DNA of 64,000 nt, taken from positions 119,225-183,224 of the forward strand of contig NZ_JAAGPR010000016.1 in assembly GCF_017104965.1 (NCBI RefSeq), given 5' to 3'. The notes under the pieces were generated by a model. The model did not search any database and was not told the DNA's origin. It was given only the letters and a program-made list of their open reading frames with translations. Below are positions 42,003-51,400 of this stretch, in pieces. The DNA comes from Paraburkholderia sp. Ac-20340. Its GTDB lineage: Bacteria; Pseudomonadota; Gammaproteobacteria; Burkholderiales; Burkholderiaceae. The number at the start of each line of letters is the position of its first letter. The stretch's first letter is position 1. A program made the translations under genes and the position numbers.

Positions 42003-42716
42003 GGATAGGCAGGCTGAGAGTGCGTTGGACGGAATGCGTTAAGACGTATTGACGGCGGCGCGCGCAAAAACTTTAGCGGTGCGCGCATTTTATGCGTAAA
42101 GCATGGAATTGCCGGCTTACGCCAACTTACTTTCGGCCGCCATGCGGCAGCGTTCTGGGCGATTCGGCCGGGCGTCGGGACAAGTCGAAGAAGCAGCAGA
42201 GGCCTGCGTGCGCGTATCGGTGTAACGCGGCACGGATGGCAGCAGCGGCGAACCTCGCCAGCCTGACAGTAGCAACCCCGTTTCTCACCGCGTCCTTTCG
42301 GCTTACGCATCGAAAACACCAAAACGGCGCGGTAAACAATTCACCCATTTTCGGGTGTCTTATTCATCGTGTCCGCGATTCTCGAAGCAAACGGAAACAA
42401 ATGCAACTCGCCGATAAATGATCGACGAATGAAAATGACTTATTTTTCGCGATTTAGGGAAAATAATTGATCGATCCCTTAAATAAAGTCCGATGATTAT
42501 CCTTTTGTGTACGTTTGCGCTCGATGGATTTTCGCGCAATCGCCTGTTCTGACAGAAAAATCGCCTTACTTTGCGAGCAAGGTGCAACCTGGGCGCAACG
42601 CGATTCGATTCGCATGGCTCATTGCTCAAATTACGCATGAATCGGGTGAATTTTTCTTCCAGCGGGCATTTATCGATGAGGCCCCGAACGCGGCGGCGCG
42701 AGCCGGGTCGTTTATC
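42003..42716. other. Long divergent intergenic region, response regulator / hybrid kinase
   Basis: These 714 bp include an AT-rich stretch (about 42400-42660) that stands out from the GC-rich surroundings and is a likely site for the divergent promoters. Reading frames here lack ribosome-binding sites and family patterns. I could not fix a specific promoter. Confidence 0.4.
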
Positions 42717-45137
42717 ATGTCATCTGCGATCTCAAAAAGCTCCGCCGCCGCTCCCAGCCCTTTCCGTACGATGATTTCCGACCGGCCACCCGGGCCAGAC
42801 GACCGTTCGCTGCTGCCGTCGCGCACCGACGAAGCGCCGTTTCCGGCGGCGCCCAGCCACGACTTCACGGTCCGCCGCCGCACCTTGATCGCGCTCCTGC
42901 TCGCCGCGATCGTGCTGCCCTGCGTCTACGTGGCCGCGATGGCCTACAGCGACCTGCGCACCCGCGAAGCCGACGCCACCGACACCACGCTGCGCACCGT
43001 GCGCGTGGCCGAGGAGCACGCGCTGAAAGTCTTTGACATGAACGACGCGCTCGACGCGCGCATCGTCGATGGCGTGGAGGAACTGGACGACGAGGGCATT
43101 CGCGCGAACGAAGCGCAGATCCACGAAAAACTCGACGCGATCGGCGGCGGTTATCCGCAGGTGGCCGCCGTGTCGATCTTTGGGCGCAACGGCAATCTGC
43201 TCGCGAGCAGCCGTTACTCGCCGCCGCCGCCCGTCTCGATCGCCACGCGCGACGATTTCGTCGGCATTCGCGCCGGACGCGTGGTCGATCACGTTTCGCG
43301 CGTGATGGTGGGGCAGGTGAGCGGCGAGACCGTATTCAACACCGGCATCGCGCGACGCGACGCGGCGGGGCAATTCGCCGGCCTCGTGTCGGTGGCGCTG
43401 CGTCCGCGCTACTTCAACAAGTTCTACAGCGAACTGCTCGGCGACGATTCGCCGATGGCGCTCGGGCTCGTGCGCAGCGATGGCGCGATTCTCGCGTTCG
43501 AGCCGCCGCCGCGCGCGACGCTGAGTTCACCGGCAGCGGCTTCGGCGATATCCGCATCGGCGCCGAAAGCGGCATCCGGCGCGCGCCCGACGATTCCCGA
43601 TACGGTCACGCCCGGCACGCCGTTCGCCGCCGCGCTCGCGCTCGGCAAGGACTCGGGCGTCGTGCGCATGCATTCGCAACTGCTCGGCGGCAATGCCATC
43701 GTGGCGTTCCGGCGCGTGGGCGCGTATCCCGTCTATGTGACCTGCGCGTATCGCTCGGCGGCGGTCTGGGCCGGGTGGTATCGGCATCTGAGCGTGTTGC
43801 TGATTTCGATGTTCACGCCGTCGATCGCGCTGTGGTGCGTAATCTGGCTGTCGCTGCGCCGCCTCGCCGCCGAAGAGGAAGCCTGGGAGCGCTGGCAGGC
43901 CGAAGCGTCGATGCGTCGCTCGATCGAATCGGCTTACCGGCAGTCGCGCAAGATGGAAGCGCTCGGCAACCTGGTCGGCAGCGTCGCGCACGATTTCAAC
44001 AATCTGCTGATGATCGTTTCGGCCAATGTGCAGATCGCGCGCCGGCGCGGCGCGGCGGCTCTGGAGCGCGAATTGTCGGCGGTCGAGCGCGCGCTCAAAA
44101 GTGGGCAATCACTGACGCGCCAGTTGCTGGGCGTCGCGCGCAAGCAGCCGCTGCGCAACGAGACGATTCACGTGGGCCGCTGGCTGCCCGCCAGCCGCGA
44201 ATTGCTGCGTGCGTCGCTGGGCGCGAAAGTTTCGCTCGTCGTCGATGTCGATGAGGACGTGTGGCCGGTGCTGGTCGACGTCGCCGAATTCGAACTCGCG
44301 CTGATCAATCTCGCCGTCAACGCGCGCGACGCGATGCCCAACGGCGGGCGCTTCACCGTGCACGCGCGCAACATGGCGTTCCGGCCGGGCGAGGGCTTTC
44401 CGCTCGACGGCGACTTCGTGCATGTGTCGCTCGAAGATACCGGCGTGGGCATGTCGCATGATGTGCTCGCGCGCGCCTTCGAACCGCTTTACACGACCAA
44501 GCCGAAGGGCATGGGCACGGGTCTCGGTCTGCCGCAGGTGTTCGCGTTCTGCGAGCGTTCGGGCGGCCTTGCCGCCATCGACAGTGCGATTGGCGCGGGC
44601 ACTTCGGTGCATCTGTATCTGCCGCGCGCCGCAGCCGCGCCCGCGGTCAAGCGCGAGCCCGAAGTGCGCGAGGACAGCGCGAATCCGCCACAAGGCCTGC
44701 GCGTGCTGCTCGTCGAAGACAACGACGAAGTCGCAGCAGGCACCGAGGCGCTTTTGCAGATGATGGGCCATCACGTCACCTGCGCGGTCGACGCGGCCAG
44801 CGCGCTCACGCTCGTCGATGCGGCGCGCGCTGCCCGCGCGTCCCATGCGGACAATCTCGAAGAAAACGACGCGCCGCGTTTCGATCTGGTGTTATCGGAT
44901 ATTCACATGCCGGGCGAAATGAACGGCATCGATCTCGCCGAAGCCTTGCAGTCGCGCGAGCCGACGCTGCCCGTGATTCTCGTGACCGGCTACGCGGAAG
45001 AGCTCGAACGCGCGCGTCACGTGGATGTGCGCGTGCTGTCCAAGCCATTCGATATCGCATTGCTCGAGAAGATGCTCGAAGCGATCCAGCGCGAGCGCCA
45101 GACGCGCGCGCGGCGGGAGCGGGATGCGACGCTGTGA
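42717..45137 (+). CDS. Hybrid sensor histidine kinase/response regulator
   Basis: From ATG 42717 the product is 806 aa; ATG 42771 is an alternative, and neither has a strong ribosome-binding site. A membrane helix at about 60 (LIALLLAAIVLPCVYVAAMAY) is followed by a periplasmic Cache/PAS-like sensor and a second helix near 370 (LSVLLISMFTPSIALWCVIW). The NtrB-like kinase core has VGSVAHDFNNLLMIV (His425) and HATPase motifs (NLAVNARDAMP, DTGVGM, GMGTGLGLPQVFAF). A C-terminal receiver has Asp728 in LVLSDIHMPG. It likely signals to the divergent CheY/CheC/DGC operon. Confidence 0.88.
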   Translation: MSSAISKSSAAAPSPFRTMISDRPPGPDDRSLLPSRTDEAPFPAAPSHDFTVRRRTLIALLLAAIVLPCVYVAAMAYSDLRTREADATDTTLRTVRVAEEHALKVFDMNDALDARIVDGVEELDDEGIRANEAQIHEKLDAIGGGYPQVAAVSIFGRNGNLLASSRYSPPPPVSIATRDDFVGIRAGRVVDHVSRVMVGQVSGETVFNTGIARRDAAGQFAGLVSVALRPRYFNKFYSELLGDDSPMALGLVRSDGAILAFEPPPRATLSSPAAASAISASAPKAASGARPTIPDTVTPGTPFAAALALGKDSGVVRMHSQLLGGNAIVAFRRVGAYPVYVTCAYRSAAVWAGWYRHLSVLLISMFTPSIALWCVIWLSLRRLAAEEEAWERWQAEASMRRSIESAYRQSRKMEALGNLVGSVAHDFNNLLMIVSANVQIARRRGAAALERELSAVERALKSGQSLTRQLLGVARKQPLRNETIHVGRWLPASRELLRASLGAKVSLVVDVDEDVWPVLVDVAEFELALINLAVNARDAMPNGGRFTVHARNMAFRPGEGFPLDGDFVHVSLEDTGVGMSHDVLARAFEPLYTTKPKGMGTGLGLPQVFAFCERSGGLAAIDSAIGAGTSVHLYLPRAAAAPAVKREPEVREDSANPPQGLRVLLVEDNDEVAAGTEALLQMMGHHVTCAVDAASALTLVDAARAARASHADNLEENDAPRFDLVLSDIHMPGEMNGIDLAEALQSREPTLPVILVTGYAEELERARHVDVRVLSKPFDIALLEKMLEAIQRERQTRARRERDATL

Positions 45138-45352
45138 ATCGACACGCTGAATCGACGCTGTGAATCGAAATAGCGCGCGGATCGTGCGGCTGGCTTCTAT
45201 AGTCTGAATTGCGGATCATCCGAGGCATGCGGCTTGCGACATCGCCCGGATGTGCAAACGATCCCGCCGGCGCGCCTGCCTGCACGTGCTGCACGCAACG
45301 CGCGCGCGAGCCGGACTTGCCACCATCGCCCAGTGACGACGAGGAGTGAGCC

Positions 45353-46153
45353 ATGAGACAAACCGTGACCGGTCTGTTCAAGACCTACGATGCCGCGCAG
45401 CATGCGCAGGAAGCGCTGCTCCAGCGCGGATTTCCGGCAAGCGATATCGAGTTGCCCGTGCATGAGGCCGGCGTGCTGGCTGGCATCGAGCGGCTGGTGT
45501 CGAGCTTCTTCTCCACGACCGGCGACGTGCGCGCCAACGCCAACGCCGGCGCCGTGCCCGAACCCGCGCCGCACGCGCCAGCGGCAACGGCCGCGCCGGA
45601 CGGCAACGTGCTGCTCGGCGTGCGCGTGAGCGACGAAGCGCACGCCGATCTCGCACGCGAAACACTGCGCGACGAACAGGCGCTCGAAGTGGCGATTCGC
45701 GGCGGCAACTGGACGTGGGCATCGGCAGATACCGATCCGGTCATGCGCGAGCATTCGGCGCTCGATGAACTCGGGCTCGCCGGTATCGCCGATGCCATGC
45801 GTCGACGCGCAACGCCCGCTGACGCCATCGAGCCGATTCCGCCCACCGCAGCGAGCCCCGAGCACATGGCCGCAGACGCGCGCACGGTGAACGATGCCGA
45901 AGCCACGGTTCTCACCGCAGCGAGCGCACCCGGCGCGGGCGCGGTGATGGGCACGCCGGCGGCCGCGCACAATCCGCATGAAACGCGCGCGCGCGTCGAT
46001 GTGCCTGGCACGCCGCAGGCCACCCAGACATCGGCCGCCGCCGCGCCGCGTATCCCCGACGAATTCATCGAATACGAAGAGGATTCGCACGATCACCGCG
46101 CGTCAGATGCGCCCGATCAGCCGGTGAAGGGTATCGGTCCTACGCTGCATTAA
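45353..46153 (+). CDS. Hypothetical protein with YflT-like N-terminus
   Basis: The 266-aa protein begins MRQTVTGLFKTYDAAQHAQEALLQRGFPASDIELPVHEAG, resembling the general-stress 17M/YflT-like ferredoxin-like fold (GLF.TYDAA..A..AL...GF...DI). A second similar half may be GNVLLGVRVSDEAHADLARETLRDEQALEVAI. The C-terminal 130 residues are low-complexity Ala/Pro/Thr. GAGGAGTGAGCC precedes the ATG. There is no signal peptide. The function is unknown, and a stress role is only suggested by the N-terminal similarity. Confidence 0.65.
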   Translation: MRQTVTGLFKTYDAAQHAQEALLQRGFPASDIELPVHEAGVLAGIERLVSSFFSTTGDVRANANAGAVPEPAPHAPAATAAPDGNVLLGVRVSDEAHADLARETLRDEQALEVAIRGGNWTWASADTDPVMREHSALDELGLAGIADAMRRRATPADAIEPIPPTAASPEHMAADARTVNDAEATVLTAASAPGAGAVMGTPAAAHNPHETRARVDVPGTPQATQTSAAAAPRIPDEFIEYEEDSHDHRASDAPDQPVKGIGPTLH

Positions 46154-46169
46154 GCGGGCGACTGGGACG

Positions 46170-46197
46170 GCGATGGCGCAGGCTCGTGCGCCATCGC
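46170..46197. terminator. Hairpin between convergent genes
   Basis: GCGATGGCGCA / TGCGCCATCGC is an 11-bp stem with a 6-base loop. The T-run is weak (CTCTT), so it may be an inefficient terminator. Confidence 0.5.
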
Positions 46198-46221
46198 GCT
46201 CTTCGACTCTGGAAAAAACGC

Positions 46222-46776
46222 TCAGCGTCCAAGCTGACGCTTCACCCACTCCACGTAGCGATCGACGAAGGTCTGCAGAAACTTGCGCGTATCGTCGTTC
46301 ACGATCTCGCCTTTCTCGTTGATGCGGCTGACGTCGTGTTTGACGAACATCTCGGGCTGACCGAGCGTCGCGACATCGAGATACGCCAGCACGTTGCGCA
46401 GGTGCGCCTGCGAGAGGGCAGTGCCGATCGCGCCCGGCGAGGTGCCGAGCACCGCACCCGGTTTGCCGCTCCACGAATTTTTGCCCCACGGCCGCGATCC
46501 CCAGTCGATCGCGTTCTTCAACACGCCCGGAATCGAGCGGTTGTATTCGGGCGTCACGAAGAGCAGCGCATCGGCGGCTTCGATTTTCTGCTTGAACTGA
46601 CGCGCGACTTCGGGGAAATCGGCGTCGTAATCCTGGCTGTAAAGCGGCAATCCACCGATGTCGAGAAACTCGAATGAAAAGTCGGCGGGTGCCAGCGTCG
46701 TCACGGCATGCGCGAGCTGACGGTTGAACGATTCCTTGCGCAGACTGCCGACCACGACCGCGATTTGATAGGCCAT
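46222..46776 (-). CDS. NADPH-dependent FMN reductase (ChrR/YieF-like)
   Basis: The 184-aa flavodoxin-like protein begins MAYQIAVVVGSLRKESFNRQLA, the FMN phosphate loop. It contains LFVTPEYNRSIPGVLKNAIDWGSRP and KPGAVLGTSPGAIGTALSQAHLR, as in ChrR/YieF quinone and chromate reductases. These enzymes make two-electron reductions of quinones and protect against oxidative stress. GAGGAGGACACTGAG precedes the ATG at 46776. Confidence 0.9.
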   Translation of the reverse strand: MAYQIAVVVGSLRKESFNRQLAHAVTTLAPADFSFEFLDIGGLPLYSQDYDADFPEVARQFKQKIEAADALLFVTPEYNRSIPGVLKNAIDWGSRPWGKNSWSGKPGAVLGTSPGAIGTALSQAHLRNVLAYLDVATLGQPEMFVKHDVSRINEKGEIVNDDTRKFLQTFVDRYVEWVKRQLGR

Positions 46777-46927
46777 CTCAGTGTCCTCCTCGGAGTTCTC
46801 GAGAGCGCGCGCGAAGCGCATTGCAGAGAACCCACATCATAGGCGCGTGCGGCGTGGCGGGTATGTCAGGGTGTCCGGCGCTGGGATGAGGGGACGAGGG
46901 AATGTGGACAAGTGCGAAGGCGGCGGT

Positions 46928-46962
46928 TTATCCACAGATTTTGTCGATAACCTTGTGCACAA
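46928..46962. promoter_or_regulatory. Cluster of DnaA-box-like sequences
   Basis: Within 35 bp there is a consensus DnaA box TTATCCACA (46928-46936), an inverted near-box TTATCGACA (complement of 46942-46950) and the palindrome TTGTGCACAA (46953-46962). They lie in the 314-bp gap between the FMN reductase and gluconate permease genes, where no gene is seen. Confidence 0.5.
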
Positions 46963-47090
46963 CTTTGCGCAAAGGCCGGTGCCATCGGCAATGTGTCGGG
47001 TTCCGGTCGGCGGAGTAGGGCGCCTGAGTTTTGAGCACATCTGTCGCAGCGCGCCGGAATGCGCTGCGACAGACGCGGTAGGGCGGGGCG

Positions 47091-48491
47091 CTAGCTGAGC
47101 AGGCTCCAGAGCAGCAGCGTGAGCACGAGACCGACGACCGAAACGATGGTCTGCAAAATCGACCAGACGAAGACTGTCTGTTTCAGCTTCAGGCCGAAGT
47201 ACTCGCGCACCATCCAGAAGCCCGCATCGTTGACGTGGCAGAAGAACACCGAGCCCGCGCCGATGGCGAGCGCCATCAGCGAATTGTGGGTGGCGCTCAG
47301 ACCGGTGACGACCGGCGCGACGATGCCAGCAGTGGCGGTGGTGGCGACCGTGGCGGAACCCGTCGCTTGACGCAGCGCGACGGCAATCAGCCACGCGAGC
47401 AGCAGCAGCGGCAGATGCGCACCGACGGCGATCTTGCTGATCGTCGTGCTGATGCCGGCGAGCACGAGCGTCTGTTTGAGACCGCCGCCCGCGCCGATGG
47501 TCAGCAGCAGACCCGCGATCGGCGGCAGGCTCTTGCGCAGGATATTGCCGACACGTTCACGCGCCATGCCGCGCGACCAACCAAGCGCAACGATCGCAAA
47601 CAGAACGGTGAGCCCGAGCGCGATCAAAGGCTCACCTAAGAAGTTGAGCACGGTGAAGCTGAGCGTATCGGGCTGCAGCGCGAGTTTCGCGACCGTGCGG
47701 CAAAGCATCAGTACGGCGGGCAGAAGAATGGTCAGCAGCGAAACGCCGAAGCTCGGCGCCGCCAGTTGCGGATCATGACTCGTAAACAATTTGCCGAGAT
47801 CTTCGGGTTCCGCCACCTGCATGCGGCGCGAGAGCCACGAACCATAGAGCGGGCCCGCGAGGATCACCGCTGGAATCGCCACGATGATGCCGAAGCCAAG
47901 CGTAATGCCCAGATCCGCATGCAAGGCGCTGACGGCAATCAGCGGGCCCGGGTGCGGCGGCAGCAGCGCATGCAGCGTGGTCATGCCCGCGAGCGCCGGA
48001 ATGGCGATGCGCAGGATCGGCTGTTGGGAACGGCGCGCCATGACGAAAATGATCGGCACCATCATCACGAGGCCGACTTCGAAAAAGAGCGGCAAGCCGA
48101 TGATGACCGCGACGAGCGACATCATCCACGGCAGCGTGCGCGGCGTCGAATGATCGAGCAAGGTGGACACGAGGCGGTCGGCCGCGCCCGATTCCGCCAT
48201 CAGCGCACCTAGCATGGCGCCGAGCGCGATGATGATGCCGACATCGCCGAGCAGCGCACCGGCGCCTTTGCTGAATGCACTCGCGACGCCTTCGAGCGGC
48301 ACGCCGGCGGCGAAGCCCGCCGCGAACGTCCCAACGAGGATCGAGAGGAACGGCGCGAGCTTGAGCGCGCTAATCAGGATAACGATCAGCACAAGGCCGA
48401 GCGCACAGGAGAGGATCAGGCGTGTGTCGTGGAACGACCACGCGGGTAAGTTAGCAAGGGACTCCACGGGATTCTCGATGATCGGTGTCAC
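47091..48491 (-). CDS. Gluconate:H+ symporter family permease (GntP/GntT)
   Basis: The 466-aa, 12-14-span membrane protein has the GntP family motifs FAAGFAAGVPLEGV, GVGIIIALGAMLGALMAESGAADRL-like early loops, TTLHALLPPHPGPLIAVSALHADLG and QATGSATVATTATAGI. It should import gluconate or a related sugar acid with protons. No gluconate kinase or regulator gene is adjacent, so the substrate is unproven. It is the last minus-strand gene of a short unit with arsC further upstream. Confidence 0.9.
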   Translation of the reverse strand: MTPIIENPVESLANLPAWSFHDTRLILSCALGLVLIVILISALKLAPFLSILVGTFAAGFAAGVPLEGVASAFSKGAGALLGDVGIIIALGAMLGALMAESGAADRLVSTLLDHSTPRTLPWMMSLVAVIIGLPLFFEVGLVMMVPIIFVMARRSQQPILRIAIPALAGMTTLHALLPPHPGPLIAVSALHADLGITLGFGIIVAIPAVILAGPLYGSWLSRRMQVAEPEDLGKLFTSHDPQLAAPSFGVSLLTILLPAVLMLCRTVAKLALQPDTLSFTVLNFLGEPLIALGLTVLFAIVALGWSRGMARERVGNILRKSLPPIAGLLLTIGAGGGLKQTLVLAGISTTISKIAVGAHLPLLLLAWLIAVALRQATGSATVATTATAGIVAPVVTGLSATHNSLMALAIGAGSVFFCHVNDAGFWMVREYFGLKLKQTVFVWSILQTIVSVVGLVLTLLLWSLLS

Positions 48492-48568
48492 TGCGGTTGG
48501 GAAGAGGCCGTGTCGGGTGTGAAGCGGCCGTTGGGATGTTCGTGAGGTTTGGCGACTGCGCGCCCAGG

Positions 48569-48925
48569 TCAGGCAAACAAGGCGGCGACGTTTTCCGGCG
48601 GACGGCCAATCGCGGCGCGGCCATTACGCACGACGATCGGACGTTGCAGCAGGATCGGGTGCTGGGCGATGGCTGCGTAGCGCTGGTCGTCGCTGACGCT
48701 GTCCGCGCCCAGGCCGAGTTCTTCATATTCCGTTTCGTTCGTGCGCATCATGTCGCGCAGATCGCCACCGAGGAGCGCGTGGAGCGCCTTCAGTTGATCG
48801 ACTGTGAGCGGCGTCTTCAGATACTCGATGATTTCGACGGGCTCGCCAGCGGCGTGGGTGCCGGCGACCAGTTCGCAGGTCGCGCGCGATTTCGAGCAAC
48901 GGGGGTTGTGGTAGATCGTGATCAT
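48569..48925 (-). CDS. arsC: Arsenate reductase (glutaredoxin-type, ArsC/YffB family)
   Basis: The 118-aa protein begins MITIYHNPRCSKSRATCELV with catalytic Cys10, and ends with HPILLQRPIVVRNGRAAIGRPPENV, the Arg-containing motif of ArsC (LLQRPIVV). It would use glutathione/glutaredoxin to reduce arsenate to arsenite. No other ars genes are adjacent, so a housekeeping role is possible. The start at 48925 fits the family; a longer frame to 49018 is not supported. Confidence 0.9.
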   Translation of the reverse strand: MITIYHNPRCSKSRATCELVAGTHAAGEPVEIIEYLKTPLTVDQLKALHALLGGDLRDMMRTNETEYEELGLGADSVSDDQRYAAIAQHPILLQRPIVVRNGRAAIGRPPENVAALFA

Positions 48926-49103
48926 GGTTGGGTAGCAGGAAAGCGCAGGAGGGTGAGGTGGGGCGACACGTATTGCGGACTGGCCCGCGTTTGACTTTGG
49001 CTCACGGCCTGTCTCCATGTGTGGTCGTTTGAGTCGGCACTGATTTTACCGGCGGGTCGAGATGAGAGCACGCCATGCCGCGAAGACCACGCGGGTAGGG
49101 CGC

Positions 49104-49520
49104 TTTATGCGCATAAAGAATCGCACTGGCGACATCGGCAAGAGGGGAGGGAAGTGCGGGCGATTCGTCGAACGCATCAGATCGCCGGACGGCTTTATGC
49201 GCATAAAGCCGTGCCCGTCCATCGCCACAGAGTGCATGCGCGGTTGATGCCATCAAAGACATGCCGGAATCTGGGCAATGAGTGCGCGGACTTTATGCGC
49301 ATAAACCTTTGGAGTCGCACGAGTGGAAAGCATCGGCGGCGGTCGACATCGGTCATGAAAACCGTGACTACGCTCGGCAACCTCCAGGAGCATCGCTGTC
49401 ATCTGCTTTATGCGCATAAAGCCTGACGGCGCGACGCAATTCGGCGTGGGGCGCCATCGTTCCATTGGTGCCGTGCGACGGCACGCGCTCGCCGCGGCCT
49501 TCGACCTTTATGCGCATAAA
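49104..49520. repeat. parS: parS centromere: five TTTATGCGCATAAA palindromes upstream of parA
   Basis: The identical 14-bp palindrome TTTATGCGCATAAA occurs at 49104-49117, 49194-49207, 49292-49305, 49407-49420 and 49507-49520, spaced about 90-115 bp. It matches the core of the parS I recall for Burkholderia chromosome 2 (GTTTATGCGCATAAAC); the outer base is C on the left in all copies and G or C on the right. ParB should bind here. The 709-bp gap from arsC to parA holds no gene; apparent reading frames only repeat the palindrome. Confidence 0.92.
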
Positions 49521-49576
49521 CCTCAGCCGAACGGCCAACGTTGCAGCTTCATACGACGAAAAACAAGCTCTTGCCG

Positions 49577-49604
49577 TTGAATCACAACTTAATCCAGGTA
49601 AAAT
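49577..49604 (+). promoter_or_regulatory. Probable parA promoter
   Basis: TTGAAT (49577-49582) and TAAAAT (49599-49604) are spaced by 16 bp, 30 bp before the parA start. The AT-rich setting supports it. Confidence 0.55.
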
Positions 49605-49634
49605 CCAAAACAATTAGCAAAAGGAGAAAATCAA

Positions 49635-50297
49635 TTGGCAGCAGAGATAATCGCAGTCACGCAGCAGAAGGGCGGGGTCGGCAAGAGCACGATCGCGATG
49701 CATCTCGGCGCAGCATTTCATGAACGGGGAAAGCGTGTACTCGTGGTCGATGCCGACGGCCAGAACACGTTGGTTCACTGGGCAAGCGCTTCCGCTGACG
49801 GCGACGTCGGCATTCCTTTCCCGGTGGTCAATCTCTCCGAAGCCGGTGGCCAGATCCACCGCGAGATCAAGAAGTTCATTGGCGACTACGACATCATCGT
49901 TGTCGATTGCCCGCCGTCGATCACCGAGAAAGTGTCGGGCGTGGTGCTGCTCGCGGCATCGATTGCCGTCATCCCCACGTCGTCATCGCCAGCTGATTAC
50001 TGGTCGAGCGTCGGCCTCGTGAAGCTGGTGCAGCAAGCGCAGGTCATGAACGAAGATCTCAAGGCCGTGTTCCTGCTGAACAAGACCGAAGAGAAACGCA
50101 TGCTCACGCGTGAACTCAAGCGTGCGCTGGAAGAACTCGGTTTTCCTTTGCTCAAGACGCAGATCCCCACCCGCGAAGCGTACAAGCAGGCCATGGCCCT
50201 CGGCCAGACAGTCCTGCAGATGAACGATCGCGGTGCGCGGCTCGCCGCGGTCGAAGTTCGCGCCTGCGCGGACGAGATCGCGGAGATGCTCTCCTGA
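49635..50297 (+). CDS. parA: ParA, chromosome/plasmid partition ATPase
   Basis: The 220-aa P-loop ATPase starts at TTG 49635 behind AAAAGGAGAAAATCAA. The deviant Walker A motif is KGGVGKST (residues 12-19), Walker A' is VLVVDADGQNT and Walker B is IIVVDCPPS. It lacks the N-terminal HTH extension of large type Ia ParA proteins. With ParB and the parS sites it segregates the replicon by a nucleoid-bound gradient. The parB start is 25 bp downstream, with a parS copy in between. Confidence 0.95.
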   Translation: MAAEIIAVTQQKGGVGKSTIAMHLGAAFHERGKRVLVVDADGQNTLVHWASASADGDVGIPFPVVNLSEAGGQIHREIKKFIGDYDIIVVDCPPSITEKVSGVVLLAASIAVIPTSSSPADYWSSVGLVKLVQQAQVMNEDLKAVFLLNKTEEKRMLTRELKRALEELGFPLLKTQIPTREAYKQAMALGQTVLQMNDRGARLAAVEVRACADEIAEMLS

Positions 50298-50298
50298 C

Positions 50299-50312
50299 TT
50301 TATGCGCATAAA
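50299..50312. repeat. parS: Sixth parS palindrome, between parA and parB
   Basis: TTTATGCGCATAAA lies just after the parA stop and 10 bp before the parB start codon, overlapping the parB ribosome-binding region. ParB binding here could adjust its own translation or transcription. Confidence 0.9.
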
Positions 50313-50321
50313 GGAACCTGA

Positions 50322-51383
50322 ATGAAGTCCTCACAATTTGCCAAGGGTTTCCAGGCCCGGCCTGATACGACGAGCAGCGAGAAGCGCACCGCGCTTGACC
50401 GGCTCAACGCCATCGACGGCCTCGTCCAGGACAAGCCCAAGACGCGCGAAGTCGTCGGTCGTGCCAGCCAGCCGGAACCGGCCGTGGAAGCCCAGGAAGA
50501 AGTGCTCGCCACCGGCGAACACGAATCGGCCGAATACCGCGCGTGGCGCGTCGACCAGGGTTACCGCCCCGGCCAGATCATCGAACTGCCGCTGAAGGCA
50601 ATCAAGCCGAGCCCGTTCAATCCGCGCCACTTCTATCTGAAGACGTCGATTGCCGAACTGGCGGTCAATCTTGCGAAGCAGGGGCAGCAGCAGGCGATCC
50701 ACGTGATCCCCGATTACGCCGCTCCGGGCAGCTACTTCGTGAGCGACGGCGGACGACGCGTGCGGGCGCTCAAGGAAGCCAACAAGGAAGTCGTCAAGGC
50801 GATCGTCGTCGATCTGCCGATCGGGCTGGAGAGCTACAAACTCGGCTACGACCTCAACGTGCAGCGCGATTCGCAGACGGTGTTCGACAACGCCGTCGTC
50901 TGGAAGCGTTTTATCGACGACAAGCATTTCCAGAGCCAGCGCGAACTGGCCGATCATCTCGGCCTCGACGAATCGACCGTGGCGGTTGCGCTGTCGATCG
51001 GCAAACTGCCTGAAGCGGTGATGCACGAAATGGTCGCGCGCCCGGACCGCTTCGGTTCGAACATGGCGTACCAGGTTGGCCGCTATCACGGCGCGCGCGG
51101 CACGGACGCCACGCTGCGGCTGATCAACCGGATTCTCGCCGACGATCTCAGCACGCGTCAGGTCGCCGATATCGTCAAGGGTCGTGCGACGCCTCAGGAG
51201 AGCCCCAAGCCGGCCGGTCGCCAGCGTTACGCGCAGCGTATGGAGATCAAGCTCGACGGCGTGGCCGTGGGCGATCTGAAGTCGTATGGCGATGACAGGC
51301 TGGAACTGCGTCTGAAGGGTCTGACGAAGGACCGGCGCGATGCCATCCTTCACCAGATCGAAGAGATGCTCAAGACGAAGTAA
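50322..51383 (+). CDS. parB: ParB, centromere-binding partition protein
   Basis: The 353-aa protein begins MKSSQFAKGFQARPDTTSSEKR. It has the ParB N-terminal domain (LPLKAIKPSPFNPRHFYL, then the CTPase box-like SDGGRRVRALKEAN), an HTH (QRELADHLGLDESTVAVALSIGKLPEAV) and a C-terminal dimerisation region. It binds the TTTATGCGCATAAA palindromes and works with ParA. The N-terminal segment before residue 85 is charged and probably flexible. A strong terminator follows. Confidence 0.95.
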   Translation: MKSSQFAKGFQARPDTTSSEKRTALDRLNAIDGLVQDKPKTREVVGRASQPEPAVEAQEEVLATGEHESAEYRAWRVDQGYRPGQIIELPLKAIKPSPFNPRHFYLKTSIAELAVNLAKQGQQQAIHVIPDYAAPGSYFVSDGGRRVRALKEANKEVVKAIVVDLPIGLESYKLGYDLNVQRDSQTVFDNAVVWKRFIDDKHFQSQRELADHLGLDESTVAVALSIGKLPEAVMHEMVARPDRFGSNMAYQVGRYHGARGTDATLRLINRILADDLSTRQVADIVKGRATPQESPKPAGRQRYAQRMEIKLDGVAVGDLKSYGDDRLELRLKGLTKDRRDAILHQIEEMLKTK

Positions 51384-51400
51384 GTCGGGGCGGCAAAGAA

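Noticed and set aside
49019..49613. Several short frames with repeated LYAHKA or FMRIK peptides
   Set aside because: These peptides are simply translations of the TTTATGCGCATAAA parS palindrome on both strands.
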